Positions 43,956 through 51,527 of a stretch of 64,000 nt of DNA are shown here, in pieces. Numbering within the stretch: position 1 is the stretch's first letter; the number at the start of each line of letters is the position of its first letter. The position numbers and the translations under genes were made by a program. A model generated the notes under the pieces. It saw only the letters and a list, made by a program, of their open reading frames with translations. It had not been told where the DNA came from and did no database searches. The stretch comes from Sphingomonas lycopersici (GTDB lineage Bacteria > Pseudomonadota > Alphaproteobacteria > Sphingomonadales > Sphingomonadaceae): the NCBI RefSeq assembly GCF_026130605.1, contig NZ_JANFAU010000016.1, forward strand, positions 1 to 64,000. The letters are read 5' to 3'.

Positions 43956-43976
43956 GATATCATGATAAACGATATC
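43956..43976. promoter_or_regulatory. LysR-type binding site between amidohydrolase and lysR genes
   Basis: GATATC, nine bases, GATATC: an interrupted inverted repeat containing ATATC-N9-GATAT, a T-N11-A LysR box. It lies 10 bp before the LysR start and 48 bp before the amidohydrolase start. Confidence 0.65.
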
Positions 43977-43986
43977 CATTTTTCGA

Positions 43987-44844
43987 ATGTTGTCGTCGAT
44001 GCTCGATCCCCGTCTGCTGCGTGCCTTTGTCGCGATCGCCGACCGGCAGAGCTTCACCGACGCCGCGACGCGGCTCAACATGACGCAATCGACGATCAGC
44101 CAGCAGCTCGCCCGGCTCGAGCAGGCCGTCGGCCATCCGCTGATCGACCGCGCGTCGCGCCCGGTCCGCCCGACCCCGGCGGGTGAAAGACTGCTCGGCT
44201 ATGCGCGCCGCATCCTCGCGCTGCAGGCCGAGGCGACCGGCTTACTCGCCGACCCCGCGGGGACGCACGCCGCGCGGATCGGTGTGCCCGACGATATCGT
44301 CACCCCCGACGTCGCCCGCGGCCTCGCCGCCTTCGCCGAGACCCACCGCGAGACGCGACTCGACGTGACGACCGGGCTCAGCCGCGATTTGATGCGCCGC
44401 TATCGCGACGGCGAGTTCGATATCGTCGTCGTCAAAGAGCATCGCGCGAGCCCCGATTGCCGCGTCTCGTTCGCCGAGCCGATGGCATGGTACGAAAGCG
44501 CGACGGTCGATCGCGACTGGCCCGATCCGGTGCCGCTGGTGTCGTTCCCGCCGGGTGGTCTTTATCGCGACGAGATGTTCGCGCGGATCGAGCGCGAGCA
44601 ACGCCGCTGGTATATCGCCTTCACCGGCAGCAGCCTTTCGGGCGTGCTGGTGGCGATCGAGGCGGGAATGGGAATCTCGCTCCTTCCCCGACGCTCTACC
44701 GGCGACCGCGCGGTGCGCATCCACCGTGCCTTGGGCGAAGAGCAATCGATGGCGGTATCGCTCTATGCGTGGGAGACGACCGGCGCGGTGGGCGAGCTTG
44801 CGACGCGACTGGCGGAGTCGCTGGCGGCGCGTTCGTTGGGCTAG
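43987..44844 (+). CDS. LysR-family transcriptional regulator
   Basis: A 285-residue LysR regulator. The HTH (DPRLLRAFVAIADRQSFTDAATRLNMTQSTISQQLARLEQAVGHPLIDRASRPVRPTPAGERLL) is at residues 5-70, then the periplasmic-binding-type effector domain (RIGVPDDIVTP..., SLSGVLVAIEAGMGISLLPR). It is divergent from, and probably controls, the amidohydrolase-deaminase unit. ATG 43987 is used; MLDPR at 43999 is the alternative. Its stop overlaps that of the convergent acyl-CoA ligase (shared CTAG). Confidence 0.9.
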   Translation: MLSSMLDPRLLRAFVAIADRQSFTDAATRLNMTQSTISQQLARLEQAVGHPLIDRASRPVRPTPAGERLLGYARRILALQAEATGLLADPAGTHAARIGVPDDIVTPDVARGLAAFAETHRETRLDVTTGLSRDLMRRYRDGEFDIVVVKEHRASPDCRVSFAEPMAWYESATVDRDWPDPVPLVSFPPGGLYRDEMFARIEREQRRWYIAFTGSSLSGVLVAIEAGMGISLLPRRSTGDRAVRIHRALGEEQSMAVSLYAWETTGAVGELATRLAESLAARSLG

Positions 44845-46337
44845 CCTCGCCCGAGCGCCGATGCGGCGTGGGCGGCCATCGCCTTCTTGTCGAGTTTGCC
44901 GGTCGCACCGACCGCCATCTGCTCGACGATCAGGAGATGCTCGGGCCATTTCTTGCGCGAGAGGCCTTCGCGTTCGAGATGGTCGACCATCGTCGCGAAC
45001 CCGAATGGTGTCATACCCTGGCGTACCCGGCAGACCGCGCACGCCTGCTCCCCGAGCTTAGGCTCGGGTATCGCGACTACCGCGACCTCGGCGATCGCCG
45101 GGTGGCGCAGCAGCGCGGCCTCGATCTCGGCAGGATCGATGTTGAACCCGCCGCGAATGATCTGGTCCTTGATCCGGCCGACCACGGTGACGAATCCTTC
45201 CTCGTCGCGGACGATCTCGTCCCCGGTCAGGAAGTAGCCGTCGCGGCTCCGCCGCTCCTGGCCCGATCCGAGCCCCTCGGCATAGCCGAGGAATAGCGAC
45301 GGCCCGCGCACGCCTGCCTGCCCGCGCGACCCGCGCGGCAGCGCGACGCCCTCGGCGTCGAACGCTTCCTCCTCGGTGCCCGGAAAGGGTATGCCGTCCG
45401 ATCCTCGCCGTCGCGTGAGCGGATCGCCGGGGCGCGTCGAGCAATGTCCCATGCATTCGGACATGCCGAACATCCTGAGCGCCTTGAGACCCAGCAGCGT
45501 TTCGGCATCGGCGATCAGCTCGGCGGTCATCGCGCTGCCCCCGACCGCGGCGGCGCGCAGCGGCAGGGTTGCCGTCCATGATCCAGTCTTCGCCGCTTCG
45601 ACCATCGTATAGAGATGGGTCGGCACCATGATCGCCCAGCCGCAACCATGTTCGACCGCACGGCGCATCGCCGCTACCGGATCCCAGGGATCGACCAACA
45701 CCAAAGGCCGCCCCTGCGACAAGGCGAAATGTACGGTGAAGGTGAACCCCGGCGCGCTATCCAAGGGCACAATGCCGAGGATCGAATCCGCTGGCTGCAG
45801 CGCCGCGATCGCCGCGCAGGCGCGCGTCGCATAATTGAGCGCGGCGGCGCCGTGCATCACCGCCTTGGGCATACCGGTGGAGCCCGACGTGAAGCCGATC
45901 AGCACGGTATCGCGATCGCGCGGATCGGCGGTACGCCGCTCGGACGTGGCTGGCGCGACGATGATCGCATCGTCGCTGCCGATCACGACATGCGCGGCGT
46001 GGCCGAGCCGGGTCTCGAGAACTTGGCGGTCAGCCTCGGACAGTTTCGGTGAATAGGGACAGAAGGTCGCTTCGCAAGCCGATGTCGCCAGCGCCGCGGC
46101 GAGCGTCTCGCCACGCTTCACGCCGGCGGCGAGGACTCGGCTACCCGCTGTCACGCCCACCGCTGCCAGGCGTTTGGCAATGTCGAGCGCGAGCCCATGG
46201 AGTTCGCGACGCGTCCAGCGGCGATCACCGCAATCGATCAGCGCCAGTGCATCCGGATCTGCATCCACATGCGCCGCGAATTGTGGCCACAATCGCTCAT
46301 CGGTCCAAGTCAGACCGTCGGCACGAAACTCAGCCAA
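44841..46337 (-). CDS. Acyl-CoA synthetase (class I adenylate-forming enzyme)
   Basis: A 498-residue ligase that would activate a carboxylic acid substrate with CoA. The P-loop-like motif is VLIGFTSGSTGMPKAVMH, then FGMSECMGHCS, GYFLTGDEIVRDEEGFVTVVGRIKDQIIRGGFNIDPAEIE and the catalytic-Lys tail ATGKLDKKAM. The TTG at 46337 is chosen: GGAGGG lies seven bases upstream and the start overlaps the SDR stop by eight bases; no closer ATG or GTG fits. An in-frame ATG farther upstream would sit inside the SDR gene. Last gene of catabolic unit A. Confidence 0.87.
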   Translation of the reverse strand: MAEFRADGLTWTDERLWPQFAAHVDADPDALALIDCGDRRWTRRELHGLALDIAKRLAAVGVTAGSRVLAAGVKRGETLAAALATSACEATFCPYSPKLSEADRQVLETRLGHAAHVVIGSDDAIIVAPATSERRTADPRDRDTVLIGFTSGSTGMPKAVMHGAAALNYATRACAAIAALQPADSILGIVPLDSAPGFTFTVHFALSQGRPLVLVDPWDPVAAMRRAVEHGCGWAIMVPTHLYTMVEAAKTGSWTATLPLRAAAVGGSAMTAELIADAETLLGLKALRMFGMSECMGHCSTRPGDPLTRRRGSDGIPFPGTEEEAFDAEGVALPRGSRGQAGVRGPSLFLGYAEGLGSGQERRSRDGYFLTGDEIVRDEEGFVTVVGRIKDQIIRGGFNIDPAEIEAALLRHPAIAEVAVVAIPEPKLGEQACAVCRVRQGMTPFGFATMVDHLEREGLSRKKWPEHLLIVEQMAVGATGKLDKKAMAAHAASALGRG

Positions 46338-47124
46338 GCGATTGCCCTCCGTCGACGAGGAAGGTCTGCCCAGTGATGAAGCTGCCCGCATCCGACGCCA
46401 GCAGCGCCAACGTGCCGCTGATCTCCTCCGGCCTCCCGAACCGCCCAAGCAGGATGCCGGCGCGCGTCTTCTCCTGGATCGCGGGGTCGAGCGTCTCGGT
46501 CATGCCGGTTTCAATCGATCCCGGCGCGATGGCATTCACACGGATGCCCTGTCCGGCCCATTGCGCGGCGAGGTCGCTGGTCAAATGGACGATCGCCGCC
46601 TTGCTGGTGGTGTAGGGCACGACCTGCCCCTCTTCGGGCCGATAGGAGATGAACGCTCCGACCGAGGCGATGTTGATGATTGCACCGCCGCCATGGGCGA
46701 GCATGTGACGCGCGGCATGGCGGCAGGCGAGGAAGGTTCCGGTGACGTTGATGTCCATCACCTTGCGCCACCCCTTCAAAGGAATGTCCTGCGGCAGTCC
46801 CCACCATGACGCGCCGGCATTGTTGACGAGCAGGTCGAGCCCGCCGAGCTCGGCGACGACTTTGGCCACCGCCGCTTCGACCGAAGCCTCGTCGGCGATG
46901 TCGCATGACAGCCCGATCGCGGGAGTGCCAAAACGCTCGGCAATACGCGCCGCGATCGCCGCGCATTCATCGCCATTGCGCGAAGCCAGCGCGACCGCGC
47001 AGCCGAGGTCGGCCAGCGTCGCCGCCATCGCCTCGGCCAGCGCGCCGCGTCCGCCGGTAATCAGCGCGTGCTTGCCGTCGAGGCGAAACGCCGCAGTCGC
47101 GAAACCGGGGGCAAGGTCAGCCAT
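46330..47124 (-). CDS. Short-chain dehydrogenase/reductase
   Basis: A 264-residue classical-type SDR. The cofactor loop is ITGGRGALAEAMAATLA in place of the usual TGxxxGIG; LVNNAG, the catalytic Ser (NIASVGAF) and YTTSK are intact, as is GIRVNAIAPGSIETGMTETL. Substrate unknown; probably a hydroxyacyl-CoA or ring alcohol in the catabolic unit. Overlaps the EthD gene by eight bases. Confidence 0.88.
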   Translation of the reverse strand: MADLAPGFATAAFRLDGKHALITGGRGALAEAMAATLADLGCAVALASRNGDECAAIAARIAERFGTPAIGLSCDIADEASVEAAVAKVVAELGGLDLLVNNAGASWWGLPQDIPLKGWRKVMDINVTGTFLACRHAARHMLAHGGGAIINIASVGAFISYRPEEGQVVPYTTSKAAIVHLTSDLAAQWAGQGIRVNAIAPGSIETGMTETLDPAIQEKTRAGILLGRFGRPEEISGTLALLASDAGSFITGQTFLVDGGQSLG

Positions 47125-47455
47125 CGCCGCACCCGGCAAGCAGATCGACCTCATCGGTGATGAGAATGATGCGTCGACCGCCCATGCCTTTCGTCTGCGC
47201 GGTCGCCGCTTTCCATTCGAGCGAGGCGAAAGCCGCGTCAAGCGCAGCCTGGTCGGCAAAAGTCAGCACGGCATGCCCGTCCCAGCCCGGCGTTTCGGGA
47301 CTGTCATAGTCCTTGGTGACCACGCCGTGGCGATAGGCGAGCAAGCCGGGCAGCAGCTTCGCCGCATCGGCATGCGGCCCGCGCCACCAGTCCGTGAACC
47401 GCTCCTGCGTCCAGCCGCCAGGCCGGCTGGCGAGCACGACCATGCTGACCGTCAT
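47117..47455 (-). CDS. EthD-family protein
   Basis: A 112-residue ferredoxin-like dimeric alpha/beta-barrel protein of the EthD type. Features: MTVSMVVLASRPGGWTQERFTDWWRGPHADAAKLLPGLLAYRHGVV, then GWDGHAVLTFADQAALDAAFAS. EthD-type proteins accompany degradation clusters for ethers, steroids and aromatics, often with unclear catalytic roles. Confidence 0.75.
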   Translation of the reverse strand: MTVSMVVLASRPGGWTQERFTDWWRGPHADAAKLLPGLLAYRHGVVTKDYDSPETPGWDGHAVLTFADQAALDAAFASLEWKAATAQTKGMGGRRIILITDEVDLLAGCGDG

Positions 47456-47459
47456 CGCC

Positions 47460-48257
47460 TTATTTGCCCGTCCAGACCGGCTTGCGCTTTTCGAGGAACG
47501 CCGCGACGCCTTCCTTGGCATCGGCCGAATGATGCACGACGTTGCAGGTCATCGTCTCGAGCGTGATCAGCGAGTTAGTGTCCGCATCCATGCCGCGATT
47601 GAGCGCCATCTTGGTCATCCACATGCAGAACGGGCTCTTGTCGATCAGCGGCGCGCAGAAATCGGCGATCAGCTGGTCGAACTCGGCCATCGGCGCCGAT
47701 GCATTGCACAGACCCCATTCGACGGTCTCGTCACCGGTCAACAGCTTGCCGGTCAGCATCAGCTCCTTCGACTTGCGCATGCCGATATAGCGCGGCAGGC
47801 GATAGATCGGCCCGGCACCGCCGAAGAGCGCGCGGCGGATATGGAAGTCGCCGATCTTCGCCTCGGACGCCGCCAGCGCGAAGTCGCACGAGATCATCAG
47901 CTCGAACCCGCCGGCGACGGCATAGCCCTCAACCGCCGCGATGGTCGGCTTACCCATGTTGTAGATCTTGTCGTAGGTCCGCGCCGAGTCGATCGCGAGC
48001 TGCAGCGAGGTGGTCGATTCGTGCAGCACCGGGCCGACCAGCTGATCGAGGTCCGCGCCCGAACAGAAGGTGTTACCGCGTCCACGGAACACCACGGCGA
48101 GCGCTTTCTTGTCCGCCGCCGCGCGATCGACCGCGACTTCAAGTTCGCGCAGCAATTGCGGGCTGACGCAGTTCCGCTTGTGGGGACGATTGAGCCAGAT
48201 CGTGCAGATGCCGTTGTCGGCCAGTTCGTACTGGATGACGTCCTTTTCGAGTTCCAT
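47460..48257 (-). CDS. Enoyl-CoA hydratase/isomerase-family protein
   Basis: A 265-residue crotonase-fold protein. The oxyanion-hole segments are FRGRGNTFCSGADLDQL and KPTIAAVEGYAVAGGFELMISCDFALAASEAKIG. One catalytic Glu position is kept (GGFELM), but the second hydratase Glu (normally in a PE motif before GxGG) reads DFHIRRALFGGAGPIYRL, with His in its place. The enzyme may therefore be an isomerase, hydrolase or carbon-carbon-bond enzyme rather than a simple hydratase. ATG 48257 follows AAGGAGAT. Confidence 0.85.
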   Translation of the reverse strand: MELEKDVIQYELADNGICTIWLNRPHKRNCVSPQLLRELEVAVDRAAADKKALAVVFRGRGNTFCSGADLDQLVGPVLHESTTSLQLAIDSARTYDKIYNMGKPTIAAVEGYAVAGGFELMISCDFALAASEAKIGDFHIRRALFGGAGPIYRLPRYIGMRKSKELMLTGKLLTGDETVEWGLCNASAPMAEFDQLIADFCAPLIDKSPFCMWMTKMALNRGMDADTNSLITLETMTCNVVHHSADAKEGVAAFLEKRKPVWTGK

Positions 48258-48301
48258 CAGAATCTCCTTCGATATTGGGCTAAATTGGGGCCTGCGGACC
48301 A

Positions 48302-48997
48302 TTAGTCCGGAGCGAGCATCGCACCGACGCCTATCCAGGCGGCGATGCCGGCGGCGGGGACGGCGCACAGCACCGCCTCGGCGATTTCCTGGTCGGTCGC
48401 GCCCGCCATGCGCGCACCGCGGACATGCGTGGCAGCCATCGGACTGTAGCCGGCCGCCAGGATCGCCAGCAGCAACAGCTCGCCATGTTTGGGCGACAAC
48501 GGGTTGGCGTCGATGCTGCCGCGGCGCATCAGGTAATAAGCATCTGCCGCGGCTGGGCAGAGCCGCATCAGCTGCGCAAGCGGCACCGGGATCGTGCCGA
48601 AATAAGCGAGGAAATTGGCTTCCGCCTCCCCCGGCCCGGCGTGTGGCAGGCCCTGCGGCGGCGGTGCGCCGGAGTCATCGAAGACGGTCGCGATCACGTC
48701 GGCGAATTCGAGCGCCGCGCCTTCGCCGCGCAAGCTGCTGAGGACGATGAGCCCAGCGGTCGCGTCGCGAACGGTCAGCCCGAGCGAAGCCCCCCGCGCC
48801 AGTTCGCGCCGCGCCAGTTCGGGATAGCGGCGGTCGATCGCGGCGACCGCAATGAACAGCGCCTTGAGCCTCGCCGGGACTGCGCCGTCGGTATCGATGA
48901 CCGCACGGAAACCCGCATAGCCGGCAAGCGTGTACGGCGCATGGCCGCGCAGCAGCGCGACATCACCCAATGGCCCAAATGATCTTGGCGTCGTCAT
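48302..48997 (-). CDS. Carboxymuconolactone decarboxylase-like protein
   Basis: A 231-residue protein with two AhpD/CMD-type helical repeats: PARLKALFIAVAAIDRRYPELARRELARGASLGLTVRDATAGLIVLSSLRG and LSPKHGELLLLAILAAGYSPMAATHVRGARMAGATDQEIAEAVLCAVPAAG. The CxxC thiol pair of AhpD peroxidases is absent, so peroxidase activity is unlikely. First gene of unit A, facing the acyl-CoA dehydrogenase gene across a promoter region with three palindromes. Confidence 0.75.
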   Translation of the reverse strand: MTTPRSFGPLGDVALLRGHAPYTLAGYAGFRAVIDTDGAVPARLKALFIAVAAIDRRYPELARRELARGASLGLTVRDATAGLIVLSSLRGEGAALEFADVIATVFDDSGAPPPQGLPHAGPGEAEANFLAYFGTIPVPLAQLMRLCPAAADAYYLMRRGSIDANPLSPKHGELLLLAILAAGYSPMAATHVRGARMAGATDQEIAEAVLCAVPAAGIAAWIGVGAMLAPD

Positions 48998-49021
48998 CGA
49001 CCTCTCCTGCCTTAAGCTTGT

Positions 49022-49112
49022 CGACCGACTGGTCGGGCGTCAACTGTCGGCCCACTGTCCTATTTGACAGCCGACCGGTCGGTCGAAAAATAGTACAGCC
49101 GACCGACCGGAC
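49022..49112. promoter_or_regulatory. Three TetR-type palindromic operators in the divergent promoter region
   Basis: Three related sites lie in the 154-bp gap between units A and B. The central one, CCGACCGGTCGG (49071-49082), is a perfect 12-bp palindrome. The first (CCGACTGGTCGG, about 49025-49036) differs only in the centre, and the third (GCCGACCGACCGGAC, about 49098-49112) is a partial copy. This GACCG/CGGTC style is typical of TetR/AcrR operators. No TetR gene is in the window, so the regulator must be elsewhere. Confidence 0.7.
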
Positions 49113-49151
49113 GAACGATCCGAAAGAAACGACAGGAGGGATATCCGCGCC

Positions 49152-50393
49152 ATGGCGTTCGAACAGTCGCAGCGATCGAGCGAATGGATGGCGCGCGTCC
49201 GCGCGTTCATGGATGAGCATATCATCCCCGCGATCCCTGTCTATCACGCCGAACTGGCGGCGATCGACCGCTGGCGCGAAATCCCGCCGGTCTTTGAGGC
49301 GCTCAAGGCCAAGGCGAAAGCAGAGGGATTGTGGAACTTCTTCATGCCCCCATCGGCGCATGACGACGCCTATTTCACCAGCCCCGGGCTCAGCAATCTC
49401 GACTATGCCCCGATCGCCGAATTGATGGGCCGGGTCTCGTTCGCGAGCGAGGTGTTCAACTGCATGGCGCCCGATACCGGCAATTTCGAGGTGCTCCATC
49501 GCTACGGCACGCCGGCACAGAAAGAGCGCTTCATGGTGCCGCTGCGCGACGGCGTCACGCGGTCGGCGTTCCTGATGACCGAACCCGCCGTGGCTTCGTC
49601 CGACGCGCGCAACATCCAGACCGAGATCCGGCGCGACGGCAGGCATTATGTGATCAACGGCCGCAAATGGTGGTCATCGGGCGCGGGCCACCCCAAATGC
49701 GATTTCTTCGTGCTGATGGGCAAGACCGACCCTGACGCACCCGCCTATAACCAGCAATCGATGATCCTGGTGCCGCGCGATACGCCCGGCGTCACCCTGG
49801 TCAGGCATCTGCCCGTCTTCGGCTACGACCACGCTCCCCACGGTCATTTCGAGGTTCTTCTGGAAGAAGTGCGCGTCCCCGCCGAGAACCTGCTGCTCGG
49901 CGAAGGACGGGGGTTCGAGATCGCACAGGGCCGGCTCGGCCCGGGCCGCATCCACCACACGATGCGCAACATCGCGACGATGGAGGTCGCGCTCGAGAAG
50001 ATGTGCCGCCGGCTGGTCGACCGCCACGCCTTCGGCAAGTCGATCGCCGAGCATTCGGTGTGGGAGGAGCGGATCGCCCGCGCGCGGTGCGAGATCGAGA
50101 TGGCGCGGCTGCTCTGCCTCAAGGCGGCGCACATGATGGACACGGTCGGCAACAAGGCCGCGCGCGCCGAGATCGCGATGATCAAGATCGCGGCGCCGCG
50201 CATGGCACAGCGGATCGTCGACGAAGCGATCCAGGCACATGGCGGCGGCGGCGTTTCGGACGATTTCGGGCTCGCCGAATTGTGGGCCAACACGCGCATC
50301 GTCCGGCTGACCGACGGGCCCGACGAAGTCCATGAACGCCAGCTCGCGCGGATGGAGCTCGACAAATATCGCACCGCAAGGATAGCGGCATGA
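49152..50393 (+). CDS. Acyl-CoA dehydrogenase, ACAD10/11-like
   Basis: A 413-residue flavoprotein of the acyl-CoA dehydrogenase superfamily. Markers: FLMTEPAVASSDARNIQTEI, NGRKWWSSGAGHPKCDFFVLMGKTD, MEVALEKMCRRLVDRHAFGK and the terminal RIVRLTDGPDEVHERQLAR. The DGPDEVH tail replaces the usual GTSEIQ and is shared with ACAD10/ACAD11 and LvaC-like enzymes. Its stop overlaps the start of an aminoglycoside-phosphotransferase-like kinase by four bases, the same pair as in levulinate catabolism, where the kinase and dehydrogenase process 4-hydroxyacyl-CoA. GGAGGG lies upstream of the ATG. Confidence 0.87.
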   Translation: MAFEQSQRSSEWMARVRAFMDEHIIPAIPVYHAELAAIDRWREIPPVFEALKAKAKAEGLWNFFMPPSAHDDAYFTSPGLSNLDYAPIAELMGRVSFASEVFNCMAPDTGNFEVLHRYGTPAQKERFMVPLRDGVTRSAFLMTEPAVASSDARNIQTEIRRDGRHYVINGRKWWSSGAGHPKCDFFVLMGKTDPDAPAYNQQSMILVPRDTPGVTLVRHLPVFGYDHAPHGHFEVLLEEVRVPAENLLLGEGRGFEIAQGRLGPGRIHHTMRNIATMEVALEKMCRRLVDRHAFGKSIAEHSVWEERIARARCEIEMARLLCLKAAHMMDTVGNKAARAEIAMIKIAAPRMAQRIVDEAIQAHGGGGVSDDFGLAELWANTRIVRLTDGPDEVHERQLARMELDKYRTARIAA

Positions 50394-51466
50394 GCGCACC
50401 CGCCGCACAGATCGGCGCCACCGTCGCCGTGCCCCCGGGCAGCCAGTTCGATGAGGACCAACTTGCGCGCTACCTGCGCGGCACCATTCCAGGCCTCACC
50501 GGCGACATCGGAGTCCGCCAGTTCCAGGGCGGGCAGTCGAACCCGACCTTCCTGCTCGAAACCAATGCCGGCAAGCTGGTCCTGCGCCGCAAGCCGGCAG
50601 GCGTGCTGCTCGCGTCGGCGCATGCCGTCGATCGCGAATACCGCATCACGCGCGCGCTGTTCGACGCGGGCTTGCCGGTGCCCGAACCGTTGGTGTTGTG
50701 CGAGGACACCGACGTTATTGGCACGATGTTCTACGTCATGCGCCACGTGCCCGGCCGTGCTTTCTGGGACCCCAGGATGCCGGGCCTGTCGCGCGACGAC
50801 CGCGCCGCGATCTACGATTCGGCGAACGCCGCGCTCGCGGCACTCCACAGCGTAGATTACGAGGCGATCGGGCTCCGCGATTACGGCAAGCCGGGCAATT
50901 ATTTCGCTCGTCAGATCTCGCGCTGGTCACGCCAATACGACGCTTCGCGCACTCGCGACATTCCGGAAATGGACAAGCTGATCGCCTGGCTGCCCGGCGC
51001 GATCCCGGTGTTGCCCGAGCGCACGACGATCATTCACGGCGATTATTCGTTCCACAATCTGCTGGTCCACCCGACCGAGCCGCGCGTGGTGGCGGTGATT
51101 GACTGGGAGCTGTCGACGCTCGGCGATCCGCTCGGCGACCTCAGCTACCACATGATGGAATGGACCCGACCGGAAGGCGTCGATGTGCGCGGCACGCTGG
51201 CAGGCGCCGACCTCGACGCGCTCGGCATCCCCAGCCCCGCGGATTACGCCCGGCGCTATCGCGAGCGCACCGGGTTCGATGTTGACCCGACGCATCCCTT
51301 CTACATCGCGTTCAATCTGTTTCGCGTCGCCGCCATTCTCCAGGGGATCGCCGGACGCGCACGCGAGGGGGTGCAAACAGCGGCGAATGCCGGCGAAATC
51401 ATCGAGCGCATCGACCCCCTGGCCAAGGCCGCGTGGCGTGCGGCCGAGCAAGCGGGCGCAAGCTGA
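50390..51466 (+). CDS. Aminoglycoside-phosphotransferase-like kinase (ACAD10/11 or LvaA-type)
   Basis: A 358-residue protein-kinase-fold phosphotransferase. Markers are GGQSNPTFLLETNAGKLVLRRKPAG (nucleotide Lys), TMFYVMRHVPGRAFWDP, the catalytic loop IIHGDYSFHNLLVHPTEP and the metal Asp in VAVIDWELSTLGDPLGDLSYHMM. Linked to an ACAD10/11-like dehydrogenase by a 4-bp overlap. In the family, the kinase phosphorylates the 4-hydroxyl of a 4-hydroxyacyl-CoA so that the partner can eliminate phosphate. The substrate here is not known. The operator region is 1.2 kb upstream. Confidence 0.85.
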   Translation: MSAPAAQIGATVAVPPGSQFDEDQLARYLRGTIPGLTGDIGVRQFQGGQSNPTFLLETNAGKLVLRRKPAGVLLASAHAVDREYRITRALFDAGLPVPEPLVLCEDTDVIGTMFYVMRHVPGRAFWDPRMPGLSRDDRAAIYDSANAALAALHSVDYEAIGLRDYGKPGNYFARQISRWSRQYDASRTRDIPEMDKLIAWLPGAIPVLPERTTIIHGDYSFHNLLVHPTEPRVVAVIDWELSTLGDPLGDLSYHMMEWTRPEGVDVRGTLAGADLDALGIPSPADYARRYRERTGFDVDPTHPFYIAFNLFRVAAILQGIAGRAREGVQTAANAGEIIERIDPLAKAAWRAAEQAGAS

Positions 51467-51527
51467 CATCACAACGAAATGACGTCGGCGAGACCGGGGC
51501 GATCACATAAAGGGAGAGGGAAATAAC

